64,000 nt of DNA from Halomonas sp. DQ26W (lineage in GTDB: Bacteria > Pseudomonadota > Gammaproteobacteria > Pseudomonadales > Halomonadaceae): the NCBI RefSeq assembly GCF_003339685.1, contig NZ_QPKI01000001.1, forward strand, positions 73,496-137,495, in the 5' to 3' direction. The notes under the pieces were generated by a model that was not told where the DNA came from, did not search any database, and saw only the letters and a list, made by a program, of their open reading frames with translations. Positions 29,044 to 39,126 of the stretch are shown piece after piece. Both the position numbers and the translations under genes were made by a program. Position 1 is the stretch's first letter, and each line of letters begins with the position of its first letter.

Positions 29044-31572
29044 ATGAAGTGGATCAAGACACTGATTTCCTCGGCCTTCTGGCTGCTGATAGCGCTGTTG
29101 ACCACGCTTCTGCTCGGCGTGGCCGGCGCAGCCCTCTACTTCACGCCCGGGCTGCCCGACGTGCGTCAGCTCCAGGATTTCGAGCTGCATACCCCCCTGC
29201 GCATCTTCACCCGTGACGGCAAGCTGATCGGCGAATATGGAGAAGAGCGCCGCATGGCGGTGGACTTCGACGAAATACCCAAAGATTTCATCCAGGCGCT
29301 TCTCGCCGCCGAGGATGCCGCCTTCTTCGACCACCGCGGCGTCGATCCGCGCGGCTTGGCGCGCGCCAGCCTGGAGCTGGCCTCCAGCGGTGGCGAGATC
29401 CAGACCGGTGGCTCCACCATCACCATGCAGGTGGCGCGCAACTACCTGCTGACACTGGACCGGACCTTCACCCGCAAGATCCGCGAGATCCTGCTGGCAC
29501 TGCAGATGGAACAGATCCTCACCAAGGAGGAGATCCTAGAGCTCTACGTCAACAAGATATTCCTTGGCAACCGTGCCTATGGCATCGCGGCAGCAGCGGA
29601 GGTCTACTACGACAAGACTCTCGATGAGCTTAGCCTTGCCCAGAAGGCGATGATTGCCGGCCTGCCCAAGGCGCCCTCCGCCTTCAACCCGCTAGCCAAT
29701 CCGGAACGCTCGTTGATCCGGCGGAACTGGATTCTCTACCGTATGCGCCAGCTCGGCAATATCGACCAGGCCAGCTACGAGGCCGCCGTGCAGGAGCCCA
29801 TCACTGCCCGCCGGCACGTCGCCCAAGTCGAGGTAGACGCCGACTATGTCGCTGAAATGGCGCGCCAGTATGCGGTAGAACGGTTCGGCGAGGACGCCTA
29901 TACCGGCGGCTATCGCATTCACACCACCCTGGATAGCGAACTCCAGCCCTTTGCCCGCAACGCCCTGGCCAACGGCCTGATCGACTACGATACCCGGCAC
30001 GGCTGGCGCGGCCCGGAAGAGACCGACATTCCGAAGAGCCTTGCCGAGGCCCAGGCGCGCACCGAGCGTCGCGGCCTGGAAGAGGAGCTTTCCGAGTCGC
30101 CCGAAGTACTGAAAACGGCCCGCCAGGCTGCCGAGCGCAGCCAAACAGAGGTCGAGGGTGTCGATGGCGATGTCAGCAACTGGCTGCGAGTGCTGGAGCG
30201 CACCCCGGGTTTCGGTCCGCTGCAGCCCGCTATCGTTGTCGCCAACGAAGGCCGCGAACTGCAGGTCATGACCCGCGGTGGCGAACTGCACACCGTGGAA
30301 TGGAGCGGCCTGAGCTGGGCCCGAGCCTATCGCAACCCGCGTGCACGTGGCCCAGAGCCGAGCTCGGCGTCCCAGATCGCCAGCACCGGCGACCTGGTCC
30401 GCATCCTGCAGCGGGAAGACAATAGCCTGAGACTTTCCCAGCGTCCCGACGCCGAGGGTTCGATCGTGGTGCTGGAGCCTGCTACCGGCGCCATTCTCGC
30501 CCTGCAGGGCGGCTTCAGCTTCAATGCCAGCAAGTTCAACCGGGCGGTGCAGGCCCAGCGGCAGTCAGGCTCCATCTTCAAGCCATTCGTTTTTCTGGCT
30601 GCGCTCGACACCGGCCTGATGACCGCCTCAAGCGTGGTCAACGACGCGCCGGTGGTGCTGCAGGACGGCAGCAACGAGATTTGGCGCCCGGTAAACGCCA
30701 GCGGTGACTTCCTCGGTCCGACACGGCTGCGCGTCGCCCTGGCCCGCTCGCGTAATCTGGTCACCATCCGCATACTCCAAACGCTGGGGCTGGACGCCAC
30801 CATCGACTACCTAGAAGGCTTCGGGTTTGCCTCGGACCGCCTCCCTCGCGGCCTGTCACTGGCGCTGGGCAGCGCAGACCTGACCCCAATGGAGATGACC
30901 AACGCCTATGCGGTGCTGGCCAACGGCGGCTTCCAGGTCTCGCCCTGGTTCATCGAGCGCGTCACGCGCGTAAGCGATGACAACCTCGTCGAGCAGGCCC
31001 GTCCGATGGTCGCCTGCCGCGAGTGTCGCGACGACCAGTCCGAGGTCGAAATCGACGGCCGGGCCTACCAGGTCGCCCCCCGGGTAGCCGACCCCATGGC
31101 GGTCTACATCCTCACCGATATGCTGCGCGACGTAATCGAAACCGGCACCGGCCGCGCCGCCCTCAGCCTCAACCGCAGCGATGTGGTCGGCAAGACCGGC
31201 ACGACCAACAACCAGCGCGACGGCTGGTTTGCCGGCTACAACCGCGACCTGGTGGCAACCGTCTGGGTCGGCAAGGACGACAACGAGTCCATCGCCGAAT
31301 ATGGGGGCAATGCGGCCCTGCCCATCTGGATCGAGTTCATGGAACACGCCCTCGATGGCCGACCTGAAGCCATGTCCGAAAGGCCCTCCGGTCTGGTGCA
31401 GGCCAGGGTCGACGACCAGACCGGACGACGCCTAGCCGATGGTCAGTCCGGCGGTATCAGTGAAATCTTCCACCCCGACCATCTGCCGGACATGGAGCCA
31501 CGCCGCATCGAGCAGGAGGTCGAGCGAAGCAGTGGCTCCCAGGGCAGCGGAAGCTACGAGGCAATCTTCTGA
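29044..31572 (+). CDS. mrcA: Penicillin-binding protein 1A (bifunctional)
   Basis: Polymerises and cross-links peptidoglycan at the periplasmic face. 842 residues: cytoplasmic start MKWIKTLISS, membrane anchor (FWLLIALLTTLLLGVAGAALYF), glycosyltransferase domain with catalytic Glu90 (AAEDAAFFDHRGVD) and TMQVARNYLL, an inserted OB-like domain, and a transpeptidase domain with SIFK (Ser510), SRN and KTGTT (Lys717). An in-frame ATG 20 codons earlier lacks family similarity. Divergent from pilM; convergent with maeB. Confidence 0.97.
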   Translation: MKWIKTLISSAFWLLIALLTTLLLGVAGAALYFTPGLPDVRQLQDFELHTPLRIFTRDGKLIGEYGEERRMAVDFDEIPKDFIQALLAAEDAAFFDHRGVDPRGLARASLELASSGGEIQTGGSTITMQVARNYLLTLDRTFTRKIREILLALQMEQILTKEEILELYVNKIFLGNRAYGIAAAAEVYYDKTLDELSLAQKAMIAGLPKAPSAFNPLANPERSLIRRNWILYRMRQLGNIDQASYEAAVQEPITARRHVAQVEVDADYVAEMARQYAVERFGEDAYTGGYRIHTTLDSELQPFARNALANGLIDYDTRHGWRGPEETDIPKSLAEAQARTERRGLEEELSESPEVLKTARQAAERSQTEVEGVDGDVSNWLRVLERTPGFGPLQPAIVVANEGRELQVMTRGGELHTVEWSGLSWARAYRNPRARGPEPSSASQIASTGDLVRILQREDNSLRLSQRPDAEGSIVVLEPATGAILALQGGFSFNASKFNRAVQAQRQSGSIFKPFVFLAALDTGLMTASSVVNDAPVVLQDGSNEIWRPVNASGDFLGPTRLRVALARSRNLVTIRILQTLGLDATIDYLEGFGFASDRLPRGLSLALGSADLTPMEMTNAYAVLANGGFQVSPWFIERVTRVSDDNLVEQARPMVACRECRDDQSEVEIDGRAYQVAPRVADPMAVYILTDMLRDVIETGTGRAALSLNRSDVVGKTGTTNNQRDGWFAGYNRDLVATVWVGKDDNESIAEYGGNAALPIWIEFMEHALDGRPEAMSERPSGLVQARVDDQTGRRLADGQSGGISEIFHPDHLPDMEPRRIEQEVERSSGSQGSGSYEAIF

Positions 31573-31649
31573 TCCGGTCGCACAGCCAAGCCGACCCGTA
31601 CCTTTGACGCACTGCGCCGGCGCAACGACATGCAGAACAAGCAGACGCA

Positions 31650-32921
31650 TCAATTGCCGTAGACGTCATCCACGGTCTTGAGCGGGTAGTGGGCTGGATA
31701 GGGCCGGCGTGCCACGCCGGAATCCACTGCCGCCTGGGCCACCGCTGAGGTGATCCGCTCCAGCAGACGCACATCTACCGGAGTGGGAATGATGTACTCG
31801 GGGCCGAACGCCATGTGGTCAAGCTCGTAGGCATCGAGCACCGCCTGGGGGACCGGCTCGCGGGCCAGGTCCTTCAGCGCATGCACCGCCGCCACTTTCA
31901 TCTCCTCGTTGATGCGCGTGGCTCGTACATCCAGCGCGCCGCGGAAGATGAAGGGAAAGCCCAGCACGTTGTTGACCTGGTTGGGATAGTCCGAGCGACC
32001 GGTGGCCATGATCACGTCCGGGCGCGTCTCACGAGCCAGCTCGGGGTTAATCTCGGGATCAGGGTTGGTGCAGGCGAACACGATGGGGTTGGCCGCCATC
32101 TTGCGAATATGATTGGCCGTCATCAGGTTGGGGCCCGACAGCCCAATGAAGACATCGGCCCCGTCGATGGCATCGTCCAGGGTACGCTTGTCGGTTTCCA
32201 CGGCGAACATCGCCTTGTAGGGGTTGAGTCCCTCGCGCCCGTCATGGATCACGCCGCGGCGATCAAGCATCACCAGGTTCTCGGGGCGGGCGCCGCAGGA
32301 GATCAAAAGCTTCATGCAGGCAATGGCTGCCGCACCGGCGCCCAAGCAAACGATCCTGGCGTCCTCGAGTCGCTTGCCAGCGATATCCAGCGCGTTGAGC
32401 ATGCCCGCCGCAGTGACGATGGCAGTGCCGTGCTGGTCATCGTGAAAGACAGGGATACTGCACTGCTCGATCAGCGCCTGTTCGATCTCAAAGCACTCCG
32501 GCGCCTTGATATCCTCGAGGTTGATGCCCCCCCAGGTGTCGGCAATGCGTGCCACGGTATCGATGAAGGCCTGGGGGCTCTCGGCATTGACCTCGATATC
32601 CACCGAATTGATGCCGGCAAAGCATTTGAACAGGACCCCCTTGCCCTCCATGACCGGCTTGCTGGCCAGCGGCCCCAGGTTGCCCAGGCCGAGAATGGCG
32701 CTGCCATCGGAAATCACTGCGACCAGATTACCCTTGCCGGTGTAGCGGTAGGCGTTCTCCGGGTCACGAGCGATCTCTCGAACCGGCTCGGCGACACCGG
32801 GGCTGTAGGCGAGGGAGAGATCACGAGCTGTCACAGTGGGCTTGGTCAGCTCCACAGAGAGCTTTCCGGGTATGGGCTTAGCGTGATAATCCAGCGCGGC
32901 CTGCTTCTTGGCATCTGTCAT
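31650..32921 (-). CDS. maeB: Malic enzyme, NAD(P)-dependent (short form)
   Basis: Decarboxylates malate to pyruvate, yielding reduced NAD(P). 423 residues, carrying only the malic enzyme domains; the phosphotransacetylase-like C-terminal half of Escherichia coli MaeB (about 760 residues) is absent. Landmarks: LSLAYSPGVAEPVREIA, KCFAGINSVDIEVNAE, metal ligands in FHDDQHGTAIV, nucleotide-binding VCLGAGAAAIACMKLL and ACTNPDPEI. The ATG at 32921 begins MTDAKKQAALDYH; 21 upstream in-frame codons are not family-like. A 6-bp inverted repeat (33074-33089) lies upstream. Confidence 0.93.
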   Translation of the reverse strand: MTDAKKQAALDYHAKPIPGKLSVELTKPTVTARDLSLAYSPGVAEPVREIARDPENAYRYTGKGNLVAVISDGSAILGLGNLGPLASKPVMEGKGVLFKCFAGINSVDIEVNAESPQAFIDTVARIADTWGGINLEDIKAPECFEIEQALIEQCSIPVFHDDQHGTAIVTAAGMLNALDIAGKRLEDARIVCLGAGAAAIACMKLLISCGARPENLVMLDRRGVIHDGREGLNPYKAMFAVETDKRTLDDAIDGADVFIGLSGPNLMTANHIRKMAANPIVFACTNPDPEINPELARETRPDVIMATGRSDYPNQVNNVLGFPFIFRGALDVRATRINEEMKVAAVHALKDLAREPVPQAVLDAYELDHMAFGPEYIIPTPVDVRLLERITSAVAQAAVDSGVARRPYPAHYPLKTVDDVYGN

Positions 32922-33128
32922 TCTGTGATCCGGTATCCGTGTAACGTATAGGAAGTAAAACCAGAATATAGAAAAACCTTCCACTCCTCAATGGCCGGCC
33001 CGTTCGTGCATTTTCTTGCCCGTTCATGGCCATTCGAAGCCATTTGTTGTAACTTATGCTCAACAAGCCAGTCATAAGTCATTACTTATCACTGCGTGCG
33101 CCAGGCTGTCGAGACACGTTGCCGGAAC

Positions 33129-33155
33129 AAAAAAACCCGCCACCTGGGCGGGTTT
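33129..33155 (-). terminator. Rho-independent terminator of rpmE
   Basis: Minus strand: AAACCCGCC pairs with GGCGGGTTT (9 bp, 5-base loop) and continues into a run of seven T residues, 33 bp beyond the rpmE stop. Confidence 0.92.
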
Positions 33156-33187
33156 CCTCTCGGCCGTAGCCGCGGGCAAGCGCGTGA

Positions 33188-33403
33188 TCAGTTACGCTTG
33201 ATGGCGGCTCCGAAGCGCTTGTTGAAGCGTTCAACGCGGCCACCGGTGGTCGCCTGCTTCTGCTTGCCAGTATAGAAAGGGTGGCACTGGGAGCATACGT
33301 CCAGTGACAGGTCATGGCCGACCGTAGAGCCGACTTCGAAGGTCGCGCCGCAGGAGCAAGTGGCCGTGACCGTCTTGTAATCGGGGTGGATACCTTGTTT
33401 CAT
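33188..33403 (-). CDS. rpmE: 50S ribosomal protein L31 (zinc-binding form)
   Basis: Large-subunit protein at the intersubunit bridge. 71 residues from [14 protein letters not shown]. It is the C+ paralogue with zinc-binding cysteines: CSCG near residues 16-18 and CSQCHPF near 37-40, so it should be the zinc-replete form. TGAGG about 7 bases upstream supports this start; upstream in-frame codons are not L31-like. It is divergent from priA and ends in a strong terminator. Confidence 0.97.
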   Translation of the reverse strand: MKQGIHPDYKTVTATCSCGATFEVGSTVGHDLSLDVCSQCHPFYTGKQKQATTGGRVERFNKRFGAAIKRN

Positions 33404-33549
33404 CTTGAGCCTCATGGAGCGGTATGCCGCCACCTGATCCGTTGCCAGGCACCGCATACGGGTTGTCTGTCGTCTCTAACCGGTTGCCGCCGGGAGCGCC
33501 AAGCGCCACGACGGCGGAGCATTCTAGCAGAGCCGAGGCCGGAGGCCAA

Positions 33550-35790
33550 TTGCCCGACTCATCTTGCATTACTCCCCGCGTACTGCGTGTGGCGATCCCC
33601 ACGCCACTGCGGCGACTTTTTGACTACCGGCCGAGCCAGGCGCCACCGCCCGACGGCTGGCAGCCGGGCATTCGCGTTCGGGTGCCCTTCGGCCGGCGTC
33701 AAGTCGTGGGCGTGGTGGAGAGCTGTCGCCACGACAGCGACCTGCCACTGGCCAAGCTGAAATCGGTGGAGGAGTGGCTGGATGCGTCCCCGCTGCCGGC
33801 CGACTGGTTGTGGCTGTGCCGTTTCACCGCCCGCTACTACCAGCATTCGCTGGGCGACACCCTGCACCAAGCCATGCCGGTACTGCTGCGCCAAGGCCGC
33901 CCCCTGGCGGGCCGCATGCGCGAACGGTGGCAGGCCACCGACAGCGGCCGGCGCCCGGACGACGAACGCCTGAAACGCGCACCCCGTCAGGCCGAACTGC
34001 TGACCATGCTGTGCCAGCACTCCCATGGACTACCGACCCAGGCGATCGTGGCCCAGTCCTTTTCCCGCGAACAACTGCTTGCCCTGGTGGAAAAGGGCTT
34101 GATCGAGCGCCACGAGACGCCCCTGATGGCCTCACCCCAGCCTGCCAGCGGCCACCTGCTGGCCGAGCCGTCTCTGCCGCTGAAACGAGAGCAGGCAACC
34201 GCCCTTGCGGCGATTCATGAGCGACTGGACTACTTCCACCCCTGCCTGCTGCACGGCGTCACCGGCAGCGGCAAGACCGAAGTCTATCTTCAACTTATCG
34301 AAGCGGTAGTGAGCCACGGCCGGCAGGCACTACTGCTGGTGCCGGAGATCGGTCTCACTCCCCAGACACTGGCCCGTTTCCGCCAGCGTTTCCAGGTGCC
34401 GGTGGTGGCACTACATTCCGGACTGACCGACAACGAGCGCCTGGACGCATGGGAAGCCGCAGCCAGCGGCCGGGCCCCCATCGTCATTGGCACACGCTCG
34501 GCTATCTTCACGCCGCTGCTCCACCCCGGCGTGATCATCGTCGACGAGGAGCACGACGGCTCGTTCAAGCAGCAGGAGGGGCTGCGCTACCACGCCCGGG
34601 ACCTGGCCGTGGCACGCGCCCACCACCATGGCATCCCGCTGGTGCTGGGCACCGCCACCCCCTCGCTTGAGAGCCTGCACCACGCCCGCAGCGGTGCCTA
34701 TCGCCACCTGCGGCTGACCCAGCGCGCCAGCCGTCACGCCCCGGCCCGGCTGGAACTGGTCGACCTGCGCGGCCGACCCCGCCAGGGCGGCCTGATCCCT
34801 CCCGTGCTGGAGGCGATTCGCGGCACTCTCGACGCCGGCCATCAAGTCCTGGTGTTCATCAATCGGCGGGGGTTCGCCCCCACCCTGGCCTGCCATGCCT
34901 GCGGCTGGCTGGCCGACTGCGACCACTGCGATGCGCGCATGACCCTGCATCGCCAGCCGCCCGTACTGGCCTGCCATCACTGCGACAAGCGGCGCCCGAT
35001 CCCGGACAGCTGCCCGGCCTGCGGAAGTGGCGACCTTCGCCCTCTCGGTAGCGGGACCGAGCGCACCGAAGAGACCCTGGCCGCCCTATTTCCCCAGGTG
35101 CCGGTGCATCGTATCGACCGCGACAGCACCCGCCGCCGCGATGCCTTCGAAGCGATCCTGACAGACGTGAAGCGCGGCGAGCCCTGCTTGCTGGTGGGCA
35201 CGCAGATGCTTGCCAAGGGGCATCATCTGCCCCACGTGACCCTGGTGGTCGTGGTCAACGCCGATGCCGGACTCTATGCCAGCGACTTCCGAGCCCTGGA
35301 ACACAGCGCACAGTTGCTGGTACAGGTCGCCGGCCGGGCCGGCCGCTCGTCCCACCCCGGCAGGGTGCTGGTGCAGACGCTGCACGACGATGACCCGCAC
35401 CTGCGGCTGCTGGCGGAAGCCGGCTATGACGACCTGGCACAGCAACTGCTGGCCGAGCGGCATGCCGCCGGCCTCCCGCCCTTCCGCTTTCTCGCCCTGC
35501 TGAGACTGGAGAGCCCCAGGGAGAAATTGGCCAACGCCCTGGCCTCCAGTGCCGCAACGGCGCTGCGCGAGTGGCTGAAAGCACGCGAGCTGGGCGTCGA
35601 CTGCCTGGGCCCGGTGCCGGCCCCCATGGAGCGGCGCCAGAACCGTTACCACCTACAGTTGATGCTGGCCAGCGACAAGCGCAGCCAGCTCCATGAGGCC
35701 TGCGCCCAGCTCACCGCCTGGCTGGAAGCGACGCCCGAGGCACGCAAGGCCCGCTGGTCGCTGGATGTAGACCCCCAGACGCTCTCCTAG
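33550..35790 (+). CDS. priA: Primosomal replication protein PriA (helicase)
   Basis: Restarts replication at collapsed forks. About 746 residues: N-terminal DNA-binding domain (VLRVAIPTPLRRLFDYRP), helicase with Walker A GVTGSGKT at 236-243 and DEEH at 332-335, zinc-binding cysteines in CHACGWLADCDHCDARM and CHHCDKRRPIPDSCPACG, and C-terminal domain. No ATG lies near the conserved N-terminus. The TTG at 33550, preceded by GGAGG 4 bases away, is the best start; a GTG at 33589 is an alternative. The frame stays open back to an ATG at 33424, which would add a non-homologous extension. Confidence 0.95.
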   Translation: MPDSSCITPRVLRVAIPTPLRRLFDYRPSQAPPPDGWQPGIRVRVPFGRRQVVGVVESCRHDSDLPLAKLKSVEEWLDASPLPADWLWLCRFTARYYQHSLGDTLHQAMPVLLRQGRPLAGRMRERWQATDSGRRPDDERLKRAPRQAELLTMLCQHSHGLPTQAIVAQSFSREQLLALVEKGLIERHETPLMASPQPASGHLLAEPSLPLKREQATALAAIHERLDYFHPCLLHGVTGSGKTEVYLQLIEAVVSHGRQALLLVPEIGLTPQTLARFRQRFQVPVVALHSGLTDNERLDAWEAAASGRAPIVIGTRSAIFTPLLHPGVIIVDEEHDGSFKQQEGLRYHARDLAVARAHHHGIPLVLGTATPSLESLHHARSGAYRHLRLTQRASRHAPARLELVDLRGRPRQGGLIPPVLEAIRGTLDAGHQVLVFINRRGFAPTLACHACGWLADCDHCDARMTLHRQPPVLACHHCDKRRPIPDSCPACGSGDLRPLGSGTERTEETLAALFPQVPVHRIDRDSTRRRDAFEAILTDVKRGEPCLLVGTQMLAKGHHLPHVTLVVVVNADAGLYASDFRALEHSAQLLVQVAGRAGRSSHPGRVLVQTLHDDDPHLRLLAEAGYDDLAQQLLAERHAAGLPPFRFLALLRLESPREKLANALASSAATALREWLKARELGVDCLGPVPAPMERRQNRYHLQLMLASDKRSQLHEACAQLTAWLEATPEARKARWSLDVDPQTLS

Positions 35791-35993
35791 CAGCAGCGCC
35801 AAGCCATGGGGCAAGCAGCGGTTTCACTACTCTCTGCGACAGCCTGCCTGCTAGCGGGGTTTAAAGCCGAGACACAATTGCCGATAATGGGCGATCATGC
35901 CCTACTGGGCGAGTTTTCATGCCTGCGTCCGCCCGCCAGTCGCACTGTCACCCTCCCCCGATGCGGGCCCGGCGCTACAGGACAACAGACTTC

Positions 35994-37679
35994 ATGAAAG
36001 AAACGATCGTTTCCCTGCTCGAGAATGCCCTAGACAACCTCAAACAGCAGGGTGTGCTACCCGTGGATGCCGCCCCCGCCATCAAGGTCGACCCCACCCG
36101 GGACAAGGCCCACGGCGACTACGCCACCAACCTGGCGCTGATGCTGGCCAAGCCGGCCGGCAGGAAGCCACGCGAGCTGGCCGAAACGCTGGTGGCGGCC
36201 CTGCCCGACAGCGACGCGGTGCAGAAGGTCGAGATCGCCGGGCCCGGCTTCATCAATTTCTTCGCTGCCACCGATGCCGCCGCCCAGGTGGTACGCCAGG
36301 TACTCGAGGCCGGCGACACCTTCGGCCGTAACCTGACGGGCAAGGGTCAGAAAGTGCAGGTGGAGTTCGTTTCCGCCAACCCCACCGGCCCGCTCCACGT
36401 GGGCCACGGCCGTGGCGCGGCGCTCGGCGACTGCATCTGTCGCCTGCTGGAAGCCACCGGTTTCGACGTCACCCGGGAGTTCTACTACAACGACGCCGGC
36501 GCCCAGATCAGCAACCTGGCGCTGTCGGTCCAGGCTCGGGTCAAGGGCATCGAGCCAGACAGTGTCGCCTGGCCTGCCGACGGCTATCGTGGCGGCTACA
36601 TCGCCGAGGTAGCCAAGGATTACCTGGCCGGCGCGACGGTGCATGCCGACGACCGCCACGTCATCGCCAAGGCAGACCCCGACGACCTGGAGGCGATTCG
36701 CGAATTTGCCGTGGCCTGGCTACGCCGCGAGCAGGATCTCGATCTCAAGGCCTTCGGCGTCTCGTTCGATGTCTACTTCCTCGAGTCCTCCCTCTACGAT
36801 CAGGGCAAGGTCGAGGAAGCCGTCGAACGGCTGATCGCCAACGGCCACACCTACGAGCAGGATGGCGCCCTTTGGCTGCGCACCACCCGTTTCGGTGACG
36901 ACAAGGACCGGGTGATGCGCAAGTCGGACGGCAACTACACCTATTTTCTGCCCGATGTGGCCTATCATCTGAACAAGTGGCAGCGCGGCTTCAGCACGGT
37001 GATCAACGAGCAGGGCGCCGACCACCACTCCACCGTGACCCGGGTACGGGCCGGCCTCCAGGCCCTGGAAGCCGGGATTCCCGAGGGCTGGCCCGACTAT
37101 GTGCTGCACCAGATGGTGATGGTCACCCGCTCGGGAGTCGAGGTGAAGCTCTCCAAGCGTGCCGGCAGCTACGTCACGGTGCGCGACCTGATCGACGAAG
37201 TGGGACGCGACGCCACCCGCTTCTTCCTGGCCGCCCGCCGGGCAGACTCCCAACTGACCTTCGATATCGACCTGGCACGCTCGCAGTCCAACGACAACCC
37301 CGTCTATTACGTGCAGTACGCCCATGCCCGGGTCTGCAGCATGCTGCGCCGCGCCGACGCCGAATCCCTGCATTTCGATCACGACCTCGCCATGGTCAGC
37401 CTGGCAAAACTGGAGGCGGAGCAGGAGAAGGCGGTGATGAACCGCCTGGCTCGCTTTCCGGAGGTCGTTTCCCATGCGGCCCTGGCGCGGGAGCCGCAGC
37501 AGGTAGCCCAGTACCTGCTGGACCTGGCCGCCGAGTTCCACTCCTGCTATAACGCCGTCAAGGTAATGGTCGAGGACGACGAGCTGCGTAATGCCCGCCT
37601 TGCCCTGGGACTCGCCACGCGACAAGTGCTGCGCAACGGGCTCGACCTCATGGGCGTCAGCGCCCCAGAGGAAATGTAA
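35994..37679 (+). CDS. argS: Arginyl-tRNA synthetase
   Basis: Charges tRNA-Arg. 561 residues: N-terminal Add-1 domain, class I catalytic core with the HIGH-type signature [12 protein letters not shown], a KLSKRAG motif in place of KMSKS, and the C-terminal anticodon-binding helices ([20 protein letters not shown]). The start [13 protein letters not shown] at 35994 matches the family, with AGGA upstream. Follows priA and precedes the SPOR gene by 3 bp. Two tRNA-Arg-ACG genes are at the start of this window. Confidence 0.97.
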   Translation: MKETIVSLLENALDNLKQQGVLPVDAAPAIKVDPTRDKAHGDYATNLALMLAKPAGRKPRELAETLVAALPDSDAVQKVEIAGPGFINFFAATDAAAQVVRQVLEAGDTFGRNLTGKGQKVQVEFVSANPTGPLHVGHGRGAALGDCICRLLEATGFDVTREFYYNDAGAQISNLALSVQARVKGIEPDSVAWPADGYRGGYIAEVAKDYLAGATVHADDRHVIAKADPDDLEAIREFAVAWLRREQDLDLKAFGVSFDVYFLESSLYDQGKVEEAVERLIANGHTYEQDGALWLRTTRFGDDKDRVMRKSDGNYTYFLPDVAYHLNKWQRGFSTVINEQGADHHSTVTRVRAGLQALEAGIPEGWPDYVLHQMVMVTRSGVEVKLSKRAGSYVTVRDLIDEVGRDATRFFLAARRADSQLTFDIDLARSQSNDNPVYYVQYAHARVCSMLRRADAESLHFDHDLAMVSLAKLEAEQEKAVMNRLARFPEVVSHAALAREPQQVAQYLLDLAAEFHSCYNAVKVMVEDDELRNARLALGLATRQVLRNGLDLMGVSAPEEM

Positions 37680-37682
37680 ACC

Positions 37683-38420
37683 ATGGCAACCCGGCGAGCC
37701 CCCCCGAAAAAGCGCGGCGCCACTGCCAGCCAACGCCGCACCGCGCGACGCCGCGAGGGCTTCCGCCTGCCCGGCTGGGTGTGGGGAATGGGCGGCGTGG
37801 TGGCGGGTTTTTTGCTGGCGCAGCATCAGCACGGAACAGCGCCCTGGCAGGAGGGGCACGACTCACCCCTGGCCAAACTGATACCGCGAGCCCCGACGAC
37901 GGAACAGGCGCTACCCACGTCCACCGTCGAGCCCAGCGAACCGCGCATGCCGACCTTCGAGTTCTATACGCTGCTGCCCGAAGAGGTCGTGGCACCCCGT
38001 GACATTGCCTCGACGGCCTCTCCACCAGAAATCGTCACGTCTGCACCCGAGCTCACCGAGACGTCTCCTGTCGACGGAGACACGGTCAATGACCCGATCG
38101 CCCAAGTCATCGCCGCCAACCTTCAGGATGATGCCAATGCCACGACCAGCGAAGCAACCAGCGAGGCGGTGGCGCCTGACGGAACGCGCTACATGCTGCA
38201 AGCGGCCTCCTTTCGTCAGCCGGCCGATGCCGAAGCGCTGCAGCAACGTCTGCGCAATCTCAGCTTGATGGCCCAAGTCAGCCAGGTCCAGTCGGCCGAG
38301 GGCGATACCTGGCACCGGGTGATGGTGGGTCCCTACGACGATACACGTGAGCTCAACCGCGCAGAGGACCTGATGACCACCCAGGGCATCACGCCACTGC
38401 GGCACAGGGCCAGCAATTGA
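37683..38420 (+). CDS. SPOR-domain cell-division-associated protein (FtsN-like)
   Basis: 245 residues: basic cytoplasmic start (KKRGATASQRRTARRRE), one membrane segment (about 29-46, LPGWVWGMGGVVAGFLLA), a long low-complexity periplasmic linker rich in Pro, Thr, Ser and Glu (about 60-160), and a C-terminal SPOR domain (about 167-240, RYMLQAASFRQPADAEALQQ) that binds denuded glycan at the septum. This layout is that of FtsN and related proteins, and the argS-SPOR-hslV order is conserved in pseudomonads. Whether it is the essential FtsN is not decided by sequence. Confidence 0.85.
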   Translation: MATRRAPPKKRGATASQRRTARRREGFRLPGWVWGMGGVVAGFLLAQHQHGTAPWQEGHDSPLAKLIPRAPTTEQALPTSTVEPSEPRMPTFEFYTLLPEEVVAPRDIASTASPPEIVTSAPELTETSPVDGDTVNDPIAQVIAANLQDDANATTSEATSEAVAPDGTRYMLQAASFRQPADAEALQQRLRNLSLMAQVSQVQSAEGDTWHRVMVGPYDDTRELNRAEDLMTTQGITPLRHRASN

Positions 38421-38570
38421 CCGGCCGGCAATTGTCAGTCGCGTCGACACTGCCGGTTGAATTCGACACCGCTCGCCCGCACTTCCCTTAAATGCTCGTA
38501 CACGGCCCCCGGCACTGCCGGTGCCGAAAGTCATCGGGAGCCGCGCGCTCCCCGTTACGGAGTTCCCTCC

Positions 38571-39116
38571 ATGACCACGATCGTATCCGTGCGCCGCGGC
38601 GACCAGGTTGCCCTTGCCGGTGACGGCCAGGTCTCGCTGGGCAATACGGTGATGAAAGGCAATGCCAGCAAGGTGCGTCGCCTCTATCGCGGCCAGGTGC
38701 TGGCCGGCTTCGCCGGTGGCACGGCCGATGCCTTCACCCTGTTCGAACGCTTCGAGGCGCAGTTGGAAAAGTACCAGGGCAACCTGGTCAAGGCCGCCGT
38801 GGAGCTGGCCAAGGACTGGCGCACCGACCGCGCCCTGCGTCGCCTGGAGGCGCTGCTCGCCGTGGCCGACAAGGAAGCCTCGCTGATCATCACCGGCAAC
38901 GGCGACGTAGTCGAGCCAGAGCGCGGCATCATCGCCATCGGCTCAGGGGGCAACTATGCACTGGCCGCCGCCCGCGCCCTGCTCGAGAATACCGAACTCC
39001 CGGCCAGCGACATCACCCGCAAGTCACTCGAGATCGCCGGTGACATCTGCGTGTTCACCAATCACCACGTCACCCTCGAAGCACTGTCCACCAAAGACGC
39101 TTCACAGGAACGCTAA
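38571..39116 (+). CDS. hslV: ATP-dependent protease subunit HslV (ClpQ)
   Basis: Peptidase half of the HslUV protease. 181 residues; the initiator Met is followed by Thr2 ([22 protein letters not shown]), the N-terminal nucleophile exposed after Met removal, and [14 protein letters not shown] is the conserved C-terminal segment. An in-frame extension of 38 codons upstream would bury the catalytic Thr and is rejected. GGAG lies 10 bases upstream. hslU follows 10 bp later. Confidence 0.98.
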   Translation: MTTIVSVRRGDQVALAGDGQVSLGNTVMKGNASKVRRLYRGQVLAGFAGGTADAFTLFERFEAQLEKYQGNLVKAAVELAKDWRTDRALRRLEALLAVADKEASLIITGNGDVVEPERGIIAIGSGGNYALAAARALLENTELPASDITRKSLEIAGDICVFTNHHVTLEALSTKDASQER

Positions 39117-39126
39117 GGCCGCCACC

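Noticed and set aside
35806..35997. A 63-codon frame between priA and argS
   Set aside because: No ribosome binding site and it overlaps the argS start; peptide not conserved to my knowledge.
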